Part shown: piece after piece, positions 51,176-61,059 of the stretch
How positions within the stretch are numbered: position 1 is the stretch's first letter
Layout of the letters: each line of letters starts with the position of its first letter
Source of the DNA: Mesorhizobium sp. WSM3862
Lineage (GTDB): Bacteria > Pseudomonadota > Alphaproteobacteria > Rhizobiales > Rhizobiaceae
DNA: 64,000 nt
Direction of reading: 5' to 3'
Assembly: GCF_002294985.1 (NCBI RefSeq)
Contig: NZ_NSGE01000001.1
Coordinates: 1 to 64,000 of the forward strand
Made by a program: the position numbers and the translations under genes
The notes under the pieces: generated by a model
What the model was told of the DNA's origin: nothing
What the model saw: the letters and a program-made list of their open reading frames with translations, nothing else
Databases searched by the model: none

Positions 51176-52585
51176 TTACACCGAATAGTACATGTCGTAC
51201 TCGACCGGGTGCGGGGTCATTTCGAAGCGCATCACCTCGGCCATCTTGAGCTCGATGTAAGAGTCGATCTGGTCGTCGTCGAACACGCCGCCTGCCTTCA
51301 GGAAGCCGCGGTCCTTGTCGAGGTTCTGCAACGCTTCGCGCAGGGAGCCGCAGACCGTCGGGATCTTCTTCAATTCCTTCGGCGGCAGGTCGTAGAGATC
51401 CTTGTCCATCGGCTGTCCGGGATGAATCTTGTTCTTGATGCCGTCGAGACCCGCCATCAGCATGGCGGCAAAGCCGAGATAGGGGTTCGCGCCCGGATCG
51501 GGGAAGCGAACCTCGACGCGCTTCGACTTCGGCGAGGAGCCGAACGGAATGCGGCAGGAGGCGGAACGGTTGCGCGCCGAATAGGCGAGCAGCACCGGCG
51601 CTTCGTAACCCGGCACCAGACGCTTATAGGAGTTGGTAAGCGGGTTGGTGAAGGCATTGATCGCCTTGGCGTGCCTGATGATGCCGCCGATGTAGAAGAG
51701 GCAGGTCTCCGACAAGCCGGCGTATTCGTTGCCGGCGAAGGTCGGCTTGCCGCCCTTCCAGATCGACTGGTGCACGTGCATGCCCGAGCCGTTGTCGCCG
51801 AACACCGGCTTCGGCATGAAAGTGGCCGTCTTGCCATAGGCATTGGCGACCTGGTGCACGACATACTTATAGATCAGCATCTTGTCGGCGTTGCGCACCA
51901 GCGTGTCGAACTTGATGCCGAGTTCGTGCTGGGCGGCCGCGACCTCGTGGTGATGCTTTTCGACGCGCACGCCCATTTCGGCGAGCACCGTCAGCATCTC
52001 GGAACGCATGTCCTGGCAGGAGTCGATCGGCGGCACAGGGAAGTAGCCGCCCTTGATGCGCGGCCGATGGCCGAGATTGCCGGTCTCGTAGTCGGTGTCG
52101 TCGTTGGACGGCAGCTCGGTCGAATCCAGGCGGAACCCGGTGTTATAGGGATCGGCCTTGTACTTGACGTCATCGAACACGAAGAACTCGGCTTCGGGGC
52201 CGACATAGATGGTGTCGCCGATGCCTTCCGACTTCATGTAGGCTTCGGCCTTCTTGGCGGTGCCGCGCGGGTCGCGGTTGTAGGCCTCGCCCGAGATCGG
52301 ATCGAGGATGTCGCACAGGATGACCATGGTCGACTGGGCGAAGAACGGATCCATGTGGACCGTATCCGTGTCCGGCATCAGCACCATGTCGGACTCGTTG
52401 ATCGCCTTCCAGCCCGCGATCGAGGAGCCGTCGAACATGACGCCGTCGGCGAACATGTCTTCCTCGACCTCCACGACGTCCATCGTCACATGCTGCAGCT
52501 TGCCCCTCGGATCGGTGAAGCGCAGGTCGACGAATTTTACATCGTTGTCCTTGATCTGCTTCATGATGTCTTTGGCTGTCGTCAT
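51176..52585 (-). CDS. glnA: Glutamine synthetase type I
   Basis: A 469-residue enzyme of the dodecameric, adenylylatable class. Visible parts are [15 protein letters not shown] and [13 protein letters not shown] at the N-terminus, [10 protein letters not shown] (metal ligands), [13 protein letters not shown], and [12 protein letters not shown]. The regulatory Tyr lies in KDLYDLPP at about residue 398, the target of the adenylyltransferase GlnE. It lies 61 bases downstream of glnB in the same orientation, forming the usual glnBA operon. Confidence 0.98.
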   Translation of the reverse strand: MTTAKDIMKQIKDNDVKFVDLRFTDPRGKLQHVTMDVVEVEEDMFADGVMFDGSSIAGWKAINESDMVLMPDTDTVHMDPFFAQSTMVILCDILDPISGEAYNRDPRGTAKKAEAYMKSEGIGDTIYVGPEAEFFVFDDVKYKADPYNTGFRLDSTELPSNDDTDYETGNLGHRPRIKGGYFPVPPIDSCQDMRSEMLTVLAEMGVRVEKHHHEVAAAQHELGIKFDTLVRNADKMLIYKYVVHQVANAYGKTATFMPKPVFGDNGSGMHVHQSIWKGGKPTFAGNEYAGLSETCLFYIGGIIRHAKAINAFTNPLTNSYKRLVPGYEAPVLLAYSARNRSASCRIPFGSSPKSKRVEVRFPDPGANPYLGFAAMLMAGLDGIKNKIHPGQPMDKDLYDLPPKELKKIPTVCGSLREALQNLDKDRGFLKAGGVFDDDQIDSYIELKMAEVMRFEMTPHPVEYDMYYSV

Positions 52586-52646
52586 GTCATGTATCCCTGT
52601 GTGCTGACGTTTTTTTGATGATGACGGTTCAGGAAGACGGGCGGAG

Positions 52647-53330
<684 letters not shown>

Positions 53331-54857
53331 ATGCGCAATGAACTTCTTTCGCCGTCCGAAATGGCCGAAGCCGACCGGCTGGCGATCACACAAGGCCCGC
53401 TCGACGGCTACGGATTGATGCGCCGGGCCGGCGAGGCCGTGGCGGCCGTGCTCATGGCGCGCTATCCGGCGGCGGCACGGGTGCACGTGCTTTGCGGACC
53501 CGGCAACAACGGCGGCGACGGCTATGTCGTGGCGAGCCTGCTCCGGAAGGGCGGTGTCAACGTTGCTTTGTGGAGATCGGGCGAACCGCGCGCGGGCAGC
53601 GATGCCGCGCTGGCTGCAGCCGATTGCCCGTTGGAGCCACGACCGCTATCTGCCTTCGCGGCCGAACCGGGATCGCTGGTGATCGACGCGCTGTACGGAG
53701 CGGGGCTCTCGAAAGCACTGTCGGGCGATGCCGCCCGGGCCGTCCAGGTCGTTACGGATCTCGGCTTGCCGGTCGTCGCCGTGGACCTGCCCTCGGGCGT
53801 TTCCGGCGAAAGCGGCGCCATCCTCGGCAGCGCATTTCGGGCGGCGGTTACCGTGACGTTCGCGCGAAAGAAACCGGGGCATCTGCTGCTGCCGGGGCGG
53901 GAAATGAGCGGCGAGATCGTGCTCGCCGACATCGGCATCGGTGACGACATCATCGCTCGAGTCGCGCCGCGCAGTTTCGAGAATGCGCCGGCGCCCTGGC
54001 TGCCTGTCTTTCCGGTTCCGGCCGTCGATGCGCACAAATACAAGCGCGGTCATGTCAGTGTCTTTTCGGGCGGTCCTGCGGCCACCGGTGCCGCGCGCCT
54101 GTCGGCGCTCGCAGCCGCAAGAAGCGGGGCAGGGGCGGTGACAGTGCTGTCGCCGGCGAACGCCATGCAGGTCAATGCCGCGCATCTGACATCGATCATG
54201 CTGCGCAAGGTCGACGCGGTTGCCGATCTCGGTGCGTTCCTTGCCGACCGCCGCCCCTCGTCCTTTGTGCTCGGCCCGGGGTTTGGCGTCGGCGAAAAGG
54301 CGCGCGATTTTGCCCTGGCGCTGCTCGGCGCCGGGCACGCGCAGGACACCGGCGTTGAAGGGCTGGTGCTCGACGCCGACGGCATCACCTCGTTTCGCGA
54401 GGAGCCTGAGACGCTTTTCCAGGCTGCCCGAAAGTCCGGCGCCCCGGCGCTGGTGATGACGCCGCATGAAGGCGAGTTCGGCAGGCTGTTCCCTGAGGCA
54501 GCGGGCGACAAGGTGCTTTCCAAACTCGGCAAGGCCCGCGCGGCGGCGGCGCGAGCCAACGCCGTCATCGTCTACAAAGGCGCCGACACGGTGATCGCAG
54601 CACCTGACGGCCGCGCCGCGAACAACGGCAATGGCGCGCCATGGCTTGCCACCGCGGGTTCGGGCGACGTGCTGGCGGGCATCATCGCCGGGCTCCTGGC
54701 ACAAGGCATGCCGGCGTTTGAAGCGGCCTGCGCGGCTGTCTGGATACACGCCGAAGCCGGCAGCCGGTTCGGACCCGGCCTGATCGCCGAGGATTTGCCT
54801 TTGGCCATGGTGCCTGTGCTGCACGCGTTGGTCGAAAATGGGATGGCTGCTCGATGA
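53331..54857 (+). CDS. nnr: Bifunctional NAD(P)H-hydrate epimerase / ADP-dependent hydrate dehydratase
   Basis: About 508 residues from ATG 53331; in-frame ATG 53313 and an earlier start are possible and the ribosome site is weak. The N-terminal epimerase (YjeF_N) domain shows PSEMAEADRLAI, VHVLCGPGNNGGDGYVVA and ALYGAGLSKAL. The C-terminal ribokinase-like dehydratase domain has YKRGHVSVFSGG, TPHEGEFGRLFP and the ATP/ADP-site NGNGAPWLATAGSGDVLAGIIAG. It repairs damaged NAD(P)H hydrates. Its stop overlaps the next start (ATGA), so the following exported protein is probably co-expressed. Confidence 0.92.
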   Translation: MRNELLSPSEMAEADRLAITQGPLDGYGLMRRAGEAVAAVLMARYPAAARVHVLCGPGNNGGDGYVVASLLRKGGVNVALWRSGEPRAGSDAALAAADCPLEPRPLSAFAAEPGSLVIDALYGAGLSKALSGDAARAVQVVTDLGLPVVAVDLPSGVSGESGAILGSAFRAAVTVTFARKKPGHLLLPGREMSGEIVLADIGIGDDIIARVAPRSFENAPAPWLPVFPVPAVDAHKYKRGHVSVFSGGPAATGAARLSALAAARSGAGAVTVLSPANAMQVNAAHLTSIMLRKVDAVADLGAFLADRRPSSFVLGPGFGVGEKARDFALALLGAGHAQDTGVEGLVLDADGITSFREEPETLFQAARKSGAPALVMTPHEGEFGRLFPEAAGDKVLSKLGKARAAAARANAVIVYKGADTVIAAPDGRAANNGNGAPWLATAGSGDVLAGIIAGLLAQGMPAFEAACAAVWIHAEAGSRFGPGLIAEDLPLAMVPVLHALVENGMAAR

Positions 54858-56860
54858 TGAGGCTGGCGATCCTTGTCGCGGTCGCTGCCATCGCTGTTCT
54901 TGGCGTGCGGGCGGCTGATGCTGCCGGTCGTCCGGTCACGGTCGTGGACGATCCGCAGGTGCTCGCCAAGCTCGACGCCGATGGCTTCGGATTCGCCGGT
55001 ATTTTTGGCATCAGCGGCAAGGACGATCTGAAAACGCTCTATGACGCGGCGCTGGCCTACCACGCCATCGTCGAAACCGTAGCGGCCGATGTCGCAGCAC
55101 TGCGCGCCGACATGAAAGCAGGCGGCCGGCCGCTCTATGAGGCGACCGACGGCAATGTCGGCCGCATCATGGACATGCGCTGGCTGAAGACCGACGCGGC
55201 GCGTTTCCGGCTGGTCGGCGTCGTCAACCGGCTTGACCGGCGTGACTTCGCAAAGCTCGGTGGGGAAGCGAGCTGCGGCGAGGTGCGCTTCATCTACCGC
55301 CTTGCCTATAGTTTCAGGAAGAACGGCAAGGTGTTGGCCTCGAGGCTGCCGTTCAATTTCAATGCCGTTTACCGCGCAGCTCCCGACGCCGACGGCGGCT
55401 GTACCGGCGTCGCCGGGCGCTGGACGCCGCAGATCGACGAAGCGGCGGATGCCGGGTGGCTGTCCGGCGGACCGCTGGATAAAGCGAGCCTCTCCTTCAA
55501 GCAGCTCGAACTCAACGCTCAGGTGGTGCGCTTTCCTTCCGGCCAGGAGACCGAATTTGGCGGTCAGGCCGCCTATCTCATGCGCATCTTCGGTATCGAC
55601 GGCACCACAATCAGCCAGAAACCGCTCGAAAATACGCCGGACACCATCCGCCTTGCGCAAGACGCGCGGTTGAAGGCGAGGCTTACGGACTATGTCCGCG
55701 CCAATGCCGGTGCAATCGATCTCGGCGTTTACGAAATCCCGGATGAATTCCTGGCGAAGAAGGTCATCTCCTGGTCGACCTTCGGCAGTGCCAGGCAGGC
55801 CAATCATCCATTCACGCCACTGTTAGAACCGGAGGCGTTTGCCGGGGTCGACTATTCGAAACTGACATTGGCGCGCACGGCCGAAGCCTTGATCGAGCGG
55901 CTCGACAATGGCGCCTGCCAAGGCTGCCATCAGGCGGGCTCGACCGCCGGATTCCATTTCATCGGCCTCGACGATAGCACGACCTCGCCGCTCAACCGCA
56001 TCGAAGTCGGCATCTCGCCGCATCTCCATGCCGAGATTCCGCGCCGCGAGGCGTGGCTGCAGGAGACTGTGGAAGGCAGAGAAGCGAACGGGTTTCGCCC
56101 GTTGTCCTTCGCACCACCCGCCGTGTGGAAAGACACCGGCGAGATCGCCTATACGCCGGCCGAGACAACCATGCCGTGCCTGGTGCCGGAAGACGCCGCC
56201 CGCTTCGGCAGCAGCTGGCAATGCGGAGCCGGCACGGTCTGCACACCGATCGCGACCGCTACAGGGGTTAGGACGAAACTGGCGCAATGCCTGCTGCCGA
56301 AGGAGAGCCGGAAAATCTTTTCCGGCCATCCCTGCTTGACCGGAACGATTGCCAGCGACACCGCGCAGCCCTTCAACGACCGTTACAACGTCACCGGCCA
56401 GTTCGCGGCGTTCGCGCCCGCCATTTCACGCACCGCCTATACCTGCCGGCCGCCCAAGATCGGTGTGCCAGGCGGCTTCGCCTATCGCGGCTGCGACGCC
56501 AAGGATCTGGCCTTCTCCGCTTTCAATGCTGGCAAGCCGATGCCGAGCGAAATCTGCGGCCTGGTCGGCGGCAAGAAGTTCGATATTTGCGTGGCGACCA
56601 ACAATTTCGACCAATGCCTCGGCGGCGCCGTCAATCGCGGTAACCGTCCGGCCTGCTCGGCCGATCGTTTCTGCCGCGAAGACTATATGTGCCAGTCGCT
56701 GCCGTCCGACACGCCCGGTGCCTCCAGGGTCAAGGGCATCGGCTTCTGCTCGCCGACCTATTTCCTGTTCCAGATGCGCATCGACAACCATGCGACGCCG
56801 TGGACGAACACCGGCCGCGCCAGCATGAGCGCGGGCTTTGGCGCCGCCACCGAGGAATAA
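54854..56860 (+). CDS. Exported 668-residue protein with one CXXCH haem-binding motif
   Basis: I do not recognise the family. A signal peptide (about residues 1-23, ending ADAAG) directs it to the periplasm. There is one c-type haem motif, CQGCH (355-359), in NGACQGCHQAGSTAGFHF, set in a segment that looks like a small cytochrome domain. The N-terminal 330 residues include VVNRLDRRDFAKLGGEASCGEVRFIYRLAYSF. The C-terminal 250 residues are rich in Cys (about 15, for example CGAGTVC, CREDYMCQSL), suggesting several disulfides. It starts 4 bases inside nnr (ATGA overlap) and ends just before a convergent glycosyltransferase. Electron transfer or redox sensing is a guess. Confidence 0.7.
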   Translation: MMRLAILVAVAAIAVLGVRAADAAGRPVTVVDDPQVLAKLDADGFGFAGIFGISGKDDLKTLYDAALAYHAIVETVAADVAALRADMKAGGRPLYEATDGNVGRIMDMRWLKTDAARFRLVGVVNRLDRRDFAKLGGEASCGEVRFIYRLAYSFRKNGKVLASRLPFNFNAVYRAAPDADGGCTGVAGRWTPQIDEAADAGWLSGGPLDKASLSFKQLELNAQVVRFPSGQETEFGGQAAYLMRIFGIDGTTISQKPLENTPDTIRLAQDARLKARLTDYVRANAGAIDLGVYEIPDEFLAKKVISWSTFGSARQANHPFTPLLEPEAFAGVDYSKLTLARTAEALIERLDNGACQGCHQAGSTAGFHFIGLDDSTTSPLNRIEVGISPHLHAEIPRREAWLQETVEGREANGFRPLSFAPPAVWKDTGEIAYTPAETTMPCLVPEDAARFGSSWQCGAGTVCTPIATATGVRTKLAQCLLPKESRKIFSGHPCLTGTIASDTAQPFNDRYNVTGQFAAFAPAISRTAYTCRPPKIGVPGGFAYRGCDAKDLAFSAFNAGKPMPSEICGLVGGKKFDICVATNNFDQCLGGAVNRGNRPACSADRFCREDYMCQSLPSDTPGASRVKGIGFCSPTYFLFQMRIDNHATPWTNTGRASMSAGFGAATEE

Positions 56861-56862
56861 GG

Positions 56863-57930
56863 TCATGCCTGCTGCGGTGCGTATTTTTCGACGCTTGTCG
56901 CCAGCGCTTCGAGCACACGCTGCTCACTGATACCGCGCGTGTTCAGGACCCAGCTCGGTATCGAGATCGGGGGCTCGATGAAGGTTACCTGCTCGTTCAA
57001 GGGTCCATGCACGTAGGATCGGTTCGAGCCGAAGATGAGCACGCTTGGAATGCCTAAGGCGCCGGCTGCATGGGACACACCGCCGTCGACACCGAGAAAG
57101 ACGGTGGAGGCCGCGATCTGGTGCATGGCCTCTGCAATGTCGGGCGTCGAGGTGAAGTCGATCGCCTCAGGCAACAAGGCGCGAATCTGGGCGGCAGCCT
57201 GGCGTTCGCGCGGACCGCCGACAAGCCAGACGGACCAGCCCCGTTCCATATGCTTTCGCGCGACCGAGACGAAGCGCTCGGGCGGCCAGGAGCGCATGTT
57301 CTCGAAATCGGAAGTATAGAGGGAAAGCACCGGCCTTGCCGGATCGATGCCGTTGCGCCGGCGCCACTTGGCAACGTCTTCGGACGAAATCGCCAGCCGC
57401 GGGGCCGGCAGCTGTTTTTCCTCGGCGGGCTGCTTGCCGAGGAGCGCGATCGCACAGACCTGTTCGACGAGCCTTGTCTTGCGCGGGCCGAAGGCCACGA
57501 AGGTTTTCAGCCATCCCGCGGGCAGCCGGTTGACGATGCCGAACTGGAGCTCGCGCGGATATCCGATGCGCTCGGGAATGCCCGCCAGCCACGGCACCAG
57601 GGCCGCCTTGGTGCTGCTGGTGAGCAGATAGGCTGCCTGATAATTCTCCTGGCGGAGTTCGCGCGCCAGCCGCGCCCGCTCCTTGAGACCGGGGTTCCAA
57701 TGCCTCTCGACGGTCCAGGCCTTCCGGACATGCGGCATCAAGCGCGCCAGCGGCGCGGCGAGCGGCGAGGTGATGACGTCGATCGGCTGTCCAGGAAACG
57801 TCGCTGCTATGATTTGAATTGCCGAATGGCAGCGGATGAAGTCGCCGATTGCCGGCAAGCAGAACACGAGAATGGGGCGCAACGCGCGATACCTTTTCGA
57901 TCCGACACAGTCGCCGCGAACGGCGAGCAT
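56863..57930 (-). CDS. Glycosyltransferase family 9 (heptosyltransferase-like)
   Basis: A 355-residue protein. The N-terminal ILVFCLPAIGDFIRCHSAIQIIAATFPG is the donor-domain start of ADP-heptose:LPS heptosyltransferases. The C-terminal half has WSVWLVGGPRERQAAAQI and the nucleotide-sugar site FLGVDGGVSHAAGALGIPSVLIFG, followed by the typical P-x-x-GP-like YVHGPLN. It likely adds a sugar to an LPS core or other envelope glycan on the cytoplasmic face. It lies 12 bases downstream of the family 4 glycosyltransferase on the same strand, so the two form a unit. The exact sugar is unknown. Confidence 0.85.
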   Translation of the reverse strand: MLAVRGDCVGSKRYRALRPILVFCLPAIGDFIRCHSAIQIIAATFPGQPIDVITSPLAAPLARLMPHVRKAWTVERHWNPGLKERARLARELRQENYQAAYLLTSSTKAALVPWLAGIPERIGYPRELQFGIVNRLPAGWLKTFVAFGPRKTRLVEQVCAIALLGKQPAEEKQLPAPRLAISSEDVAKWRRRNGIDPARPVLSLYTSDFENMRSWPPERFVSVARKHMERGWSVWLVGGPRERQAAAQIRALLPEAIDFTSTPDIAEAMHQIAASTVFLGVDGGVSHAAGALGIPSVLIFGSNRSYVHGPLNEQVTFIEPPISIPSWVLNTRGISEQRVLEALATSVEKYAPQQA

Positions 57931-57942
57931 GCCGGTTCCTTG

Positions 57943-58884
57943 TCACGGAAGCGCTTCGCCATCAAGGATGCGGGCATAGAGTTCCAGATAGGCCTTCGCG
58001 GTTTTCGCGACCGGAAATCTGTCGGCGGCAGATTCACGGCATTTGCGAATGCACAGGTCTGCGACCTCGGCAAGACCTTCAGCGAACTCCTCGTCGCTCT
58101 CGAAGAATCGGCCCGTATCCGTGTCCACCGTCTCCGGCAGGGCGCCGCGCGCTGTGGTCAAAACGGGCGTGCCGCACAGCATCGCCTCGACCGGCGCATT
58201 GCCGAAAGGCTCTTCCCAGGCGATCGGATTGAGGAAGGCCTTCGATGCGCCCAGCAGGCGCAGCTTGTCGTCGCCGTCGACGACGCCGTTGAAGCGATAG
58301 CGGCGGGAAAGACTCTTGAAAAAGACCCCCTCGCGGCGGGTCCGACTTCGGCCGAGCAATTTCCACCGCGAGCCGCCAGCGATATCGAGGGGAAAGTCGA
58401 ATTTCCTGGCGAGCTCGACTGCCCGGTTCAAGCCCTTTCCGGCGCGTGCGATGGCCGCCATGAAGAGGAGGCGATCGCTCTTCGATTCGGCCAGCCGATA
58501 GTCATCCACCGGAAAGCCGTTGTAGACGAAGGTCTTGCGGCCGTGCAGCTGGGCGTGCCGTGCGCTGATGAAGCTCCAGTTCGGTTGCGGCCGCGGATAA
58601 TCCGGTAAATGGCCCCGCTCGGTGTTGAGGGTCGGGAAGTCAACCTCGACCTTCCACGCATGAAGGTGGACGATTTGGGTGTCCTTGGGGATCGCCGCGC
58701 GGCACTCGGCATCGCTCACAGCATGCCGGACTTCGCACAGTGGATGTGACGATCCAGGGCCCGCCACGAGGACGACATGGTGGCCCTGCCTGACCAGTTC
58801 AGTGGCCAGCCAGTCGACCTGACGTTCTATCCCGCCGTAGCCTTTGCACGGAACGACGCCCTTTGTTGCAAGGGTTATTAGCAT
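57943..58884 (-). CDS. Glycosyltransferase family 4
   Basis: A 313-residue protein with the GT-B layout. The N-terminal GVVPCKGYGGIERQVDWLATELVRQGHHVVLVAGP is the classic acceptor-domain start (glycine-rich loop after a strand). The C-terminal donor domain shows FMAAIARAGKGLNRAVELAR, FLNPIAWEEPFGNAPVEAMLCGTPVL with the E(x7)E catalytic motif, and TTARGALPETV. No membrane segment or signal peptide is visible. It is first in a unit with the family 9 gene. A palindromic operator-like element sits 12 bases before the start. Confidence 0.87.
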   Translation of the reverse strand: MLITLATKGVVPCKGYGGIERQVDWLATELVRQGHHVVLVAGPGSSHPLCEVRHAVSDAECRAAIPKDTQIVHLHAWKVEVDFPTLNTERGHLPDYPRPQPNWSFISARHAQLHGRKTFVYNGFPVDDYRLAESKSDRLLFMAAIARAGKGLNRAVELARKFDFPLDIAGGSRWKLLGRSRTRREGVFFKSLSRRYRFNGVVDGDDKLRLLGASKAFLNPIAWEEPFGNAPVEAMLCGTPVLTTARGALPETVDTDTGRFFESDEEFAEGLAEVADLCIRKCRESAADRFPVAKTAKAYLELYARILDGEALP

Positions 58885-58895
58885 TCAGCACCGTC

Positions 58896-58921
58896 ATCAC
58901 ATTGATGTGATTTGAATGTGA
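58896..58921 (-). promoter_or_regulatory. Operator-like repeats before the glycosyltransferase pair
   Basis: ATCACAT-tg-ATGTGAT (58896-58911) is a perfect 7-bp dyad, and a third half-site, AATGTGATT, begins at about 58915. This gives two direct and one inverted ATGTGAT within 26 bases, 12 bases upstream of the start codon. The pattern fits a regulator site; the regulator is unknown. Confidence 0.45.
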
Positions 58922-59129
58922 TTAGAGGTTGCCAGTTGTCAACCTCCGACGACGGATTGCGTAAGCCAGAGTTCCAGCCGCCGGCCGGCTTTCGAGGTTC
59001 CACCGATTGAGATGGTCGGCGACTCCCCGTCGCGAGGCCAAGCGGAAGGAGAGGGGCTAAGCAACGAGAATAACGGCGAACCTGCCGAAATGCTTGCCCG
59101 CTACAAGGACCAGTCGCGACACCACCGCC

Positions 59130-60662
59130 TCACAGCGGAATGTTCTCGTGCTTCTTCCAGGGGTTCTGCATATCCTTGTTGCGCAGCATGCGCAGCGCCC
59201 GCGCGATCCGGCGGCGCGTCGAATGCGGCATGATCACCTCGTCGATATAGCCGCGTTCGGCCGCGACGAAGGGCGACAGGAACCGATCCTCGTATGCTTT
59301 GGTGTGGGCGGCGATCTTCTCCGCGTTGCCGATGTCCTTGCGGTAGATGATCTCGACCGCCCCCCTTGCGCCCATCACCGCAATCTGCGCCGTCGGCCAG
59401 GCATAGTTCATGTCGCCGCGCAGGTGCTTCGACGCCATCACGTCATAGGCGCCGCCATAGGCTTTCCGGGTGATCACGGTGATCTTCGGCACGGTCGCTT
59501 CGGCATAGGCGAACAGCAGTTTTGCGCCATGCTTGATCAGCCCGCCATATTCCTGCGCGGTGCCTGGCAGAAAGCCTGGAACGTCGACCAAGGTAACGAT
59601 CGGGATCGAGAAGCAGTCGCAGAAGCGCACGAAGCGCGCCGCCTTGCGGCTGGCGTCGGAGTCGAGCACGCCGGCCAGAACCATCGGCTGGTTGGCGACG
59701 AAGCCGACGGTTCGCCCCTCCACACGGCCGAAGCCGGTGACGATGTTCTTGGCGAAGCTCGCCTGGATTTCGAAGAAGTCGCCTTCGTCGGCAACCTTCA
59801 GGATCAGTTCCTTGATGTCGTAAGGCTTATTGGCGTTGTCCGGAATCAGCCGGTCGAGCGACATGTCATGGTCCGTCACCGACTGGTAGCATTCGATCTC
59901 GGGAATCTCTGCCGTATTGGACGCCGGCAACAGGTCAATCAGCCGGCGCATCTGCAGCAGCGCCTCGACGTCGTTGTCATAGGCGCCGTCGGCGATGGAG
60001 GATCGGGTCGTGTGCACCGTGGCGCCGCCGAGGCTTTCGGCCGTCACCGTTTCATTGGTCACCGTCTTCACCACGTCTGGCCCGGTGACGAACATGTAGG
60101 AGGTGTCGCGCACCATGAAGATGAAGTCGGTCATGGCCGGCGAATAGACATCGCCGCCGGCACACGGGCCCATGATCAGCGAAATCTGCGGGATGACGCC
60201 GGAGGCGAGCACGTTGCGCTGAAAAATCTCGGCATAGCCGCCGAGCGCGGCCACGCCTTCCTGGATGCGTGCGCCGCCCGCGTCGTAGAGGCCGATGATC
60301 GGCGCGCGATTGCGCAGCGCCATCTCCTGCACCTTGACCACCTTCTCGGCATGCGCCTCAGACAGCGAGCCGCCGAAGACGGTGAAATCCTTGGCAAAAA
60401 GGTAGACTGGACGGCCGTTGACGGTGCCCCAGCCTGTGACAACGCCGTCGCCCGCGATCTTGGTTTTCTCCATGCCGAAGTCGGTTGAGCGGTGCTCGAC
60501 ATACATGTCGAACTCCTCGAACGAACCCTCGTCGAGGAAGACGTCGATGCGCTCGCGGGCGGTGAGCTTGCCCTTCTTGTGCTGGGCCTCGATCCGTTGC
60601 TTGCCGCCGCCCATCCGGGCGATCTCGCGACGGCGCTCGAGTTCCTTCAGCACGTCCTTCAT
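59130..60662 (-). CDS. pccB: Propionyl-CoA carboxylase carboxyltransferase (beta) subunit
   Basis: A 510-residue subunit that moves CO2 from biotin to propionyl-CoA, giving methylmalonyl-CoA. The frame extends to 60770, but ATG at 60662 gives the usual [20 protein letters not shown]. Signature parts are [68 protein letters not shown], and [27 protein letters not shown]. The biotin-carrying alpha subunit (pccA) is not in this window; in many rhizobia it lies further along the same strand. The divergent region holds a GTTGC-gct-GCAAC dyad. Confidence 0.93.
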   Translation of the reverse strand: MKDVLKELERRREIARMGGGKQRIEAQHKKGKLTARERIDVFLDEGSFEEFDMYVEHRSTDFGMEKTKIAGDGVVTGWGTVNGRPVYLFAKDFTVFGGSLSEAHAEKVVKVQEMALRNRAPIIGLYDAGGARIQEGVAALGGYAEIFQRNVLASGVIPQISLIMGPCAGGDVYSPAMTDFIFMVRDTSYMFVTGPDVVKTVTNETVTAESLGGATVHTTRSSIADGAYDNDVEALLQMRRLIDLLPASNTAEIPEIECYQSVTDHDMSLDRLIPDNANKPYDIKELILKVADEGDFFEIQASFAKNIVTGFGRVEGRTVGFVANQPMVLAGVLDSDASRKAARFVRFCDCFSIPIVTLVDVPGFLPGTAQEYGGLIKHGAKLLFAYAEATVPKITVITRKAYGGAYDVMASKHLRGDMNYAWPTAQIAVMGARGAVEIIYRKDIGNAEKIAAHTKAYEDRFLSPFVAAERGYIDEVIMPHSTRRRIARALRMLRNKDMQNPWKKHENIPL

Positions 60663-61059
60663 CGCTGCCCCCACAATAGAAAAGTGGTTTGTGGTAATCG
60701 TGAGGGCAGCGCAGCGCAAGCGTCGCTTTTCGATCGGCGTTTTGTTGCGCTGCAACATCCACCCTTGCATTTTGCGGCGGACTCGGCCATATGCGGTCGC
60801 ATAGGCGCTTGGGCCGAACTTCGGCTTTCTCCACTAATTGAGACTGGTTGCGTCTGTTTTCCCTCTTTCCGGTGGGCCCTCCCGTCGATCGGCAAGCTGG
60901 CGAAAGAGCCCCGGGGCATGACGCCCGCGGGCACGACAGCGCAGCCGCGCGGACGCTCCCCGTCCGCCGCCTTGTCGTTTCCTGACAATTTTTCGACGGC
61001 AGGTTGCGCCCTGCCGCCATGATGTTTGCGGCCACAGGGCCGCGTGAAAGAAGACTATT
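60663..61059. promoter_or_regulatory. Divergent region between pccB and the DEAD-box helicase gene
   Basis: There is no gene in these 397 bases. It contains a short dyad GTTGC-gct-GCAAC (60744-60756), near the pccB side, and two hairpins on the helicase side: CGGCAGG/CCTGCCG (61006-61011 region, about 60996-61014) and GCGGCC-acag-GGCCGC (61028-61043). The latter end 17 bases before the helicase start. No confident sigma-70 promoter was found. Confidence 0.4.
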
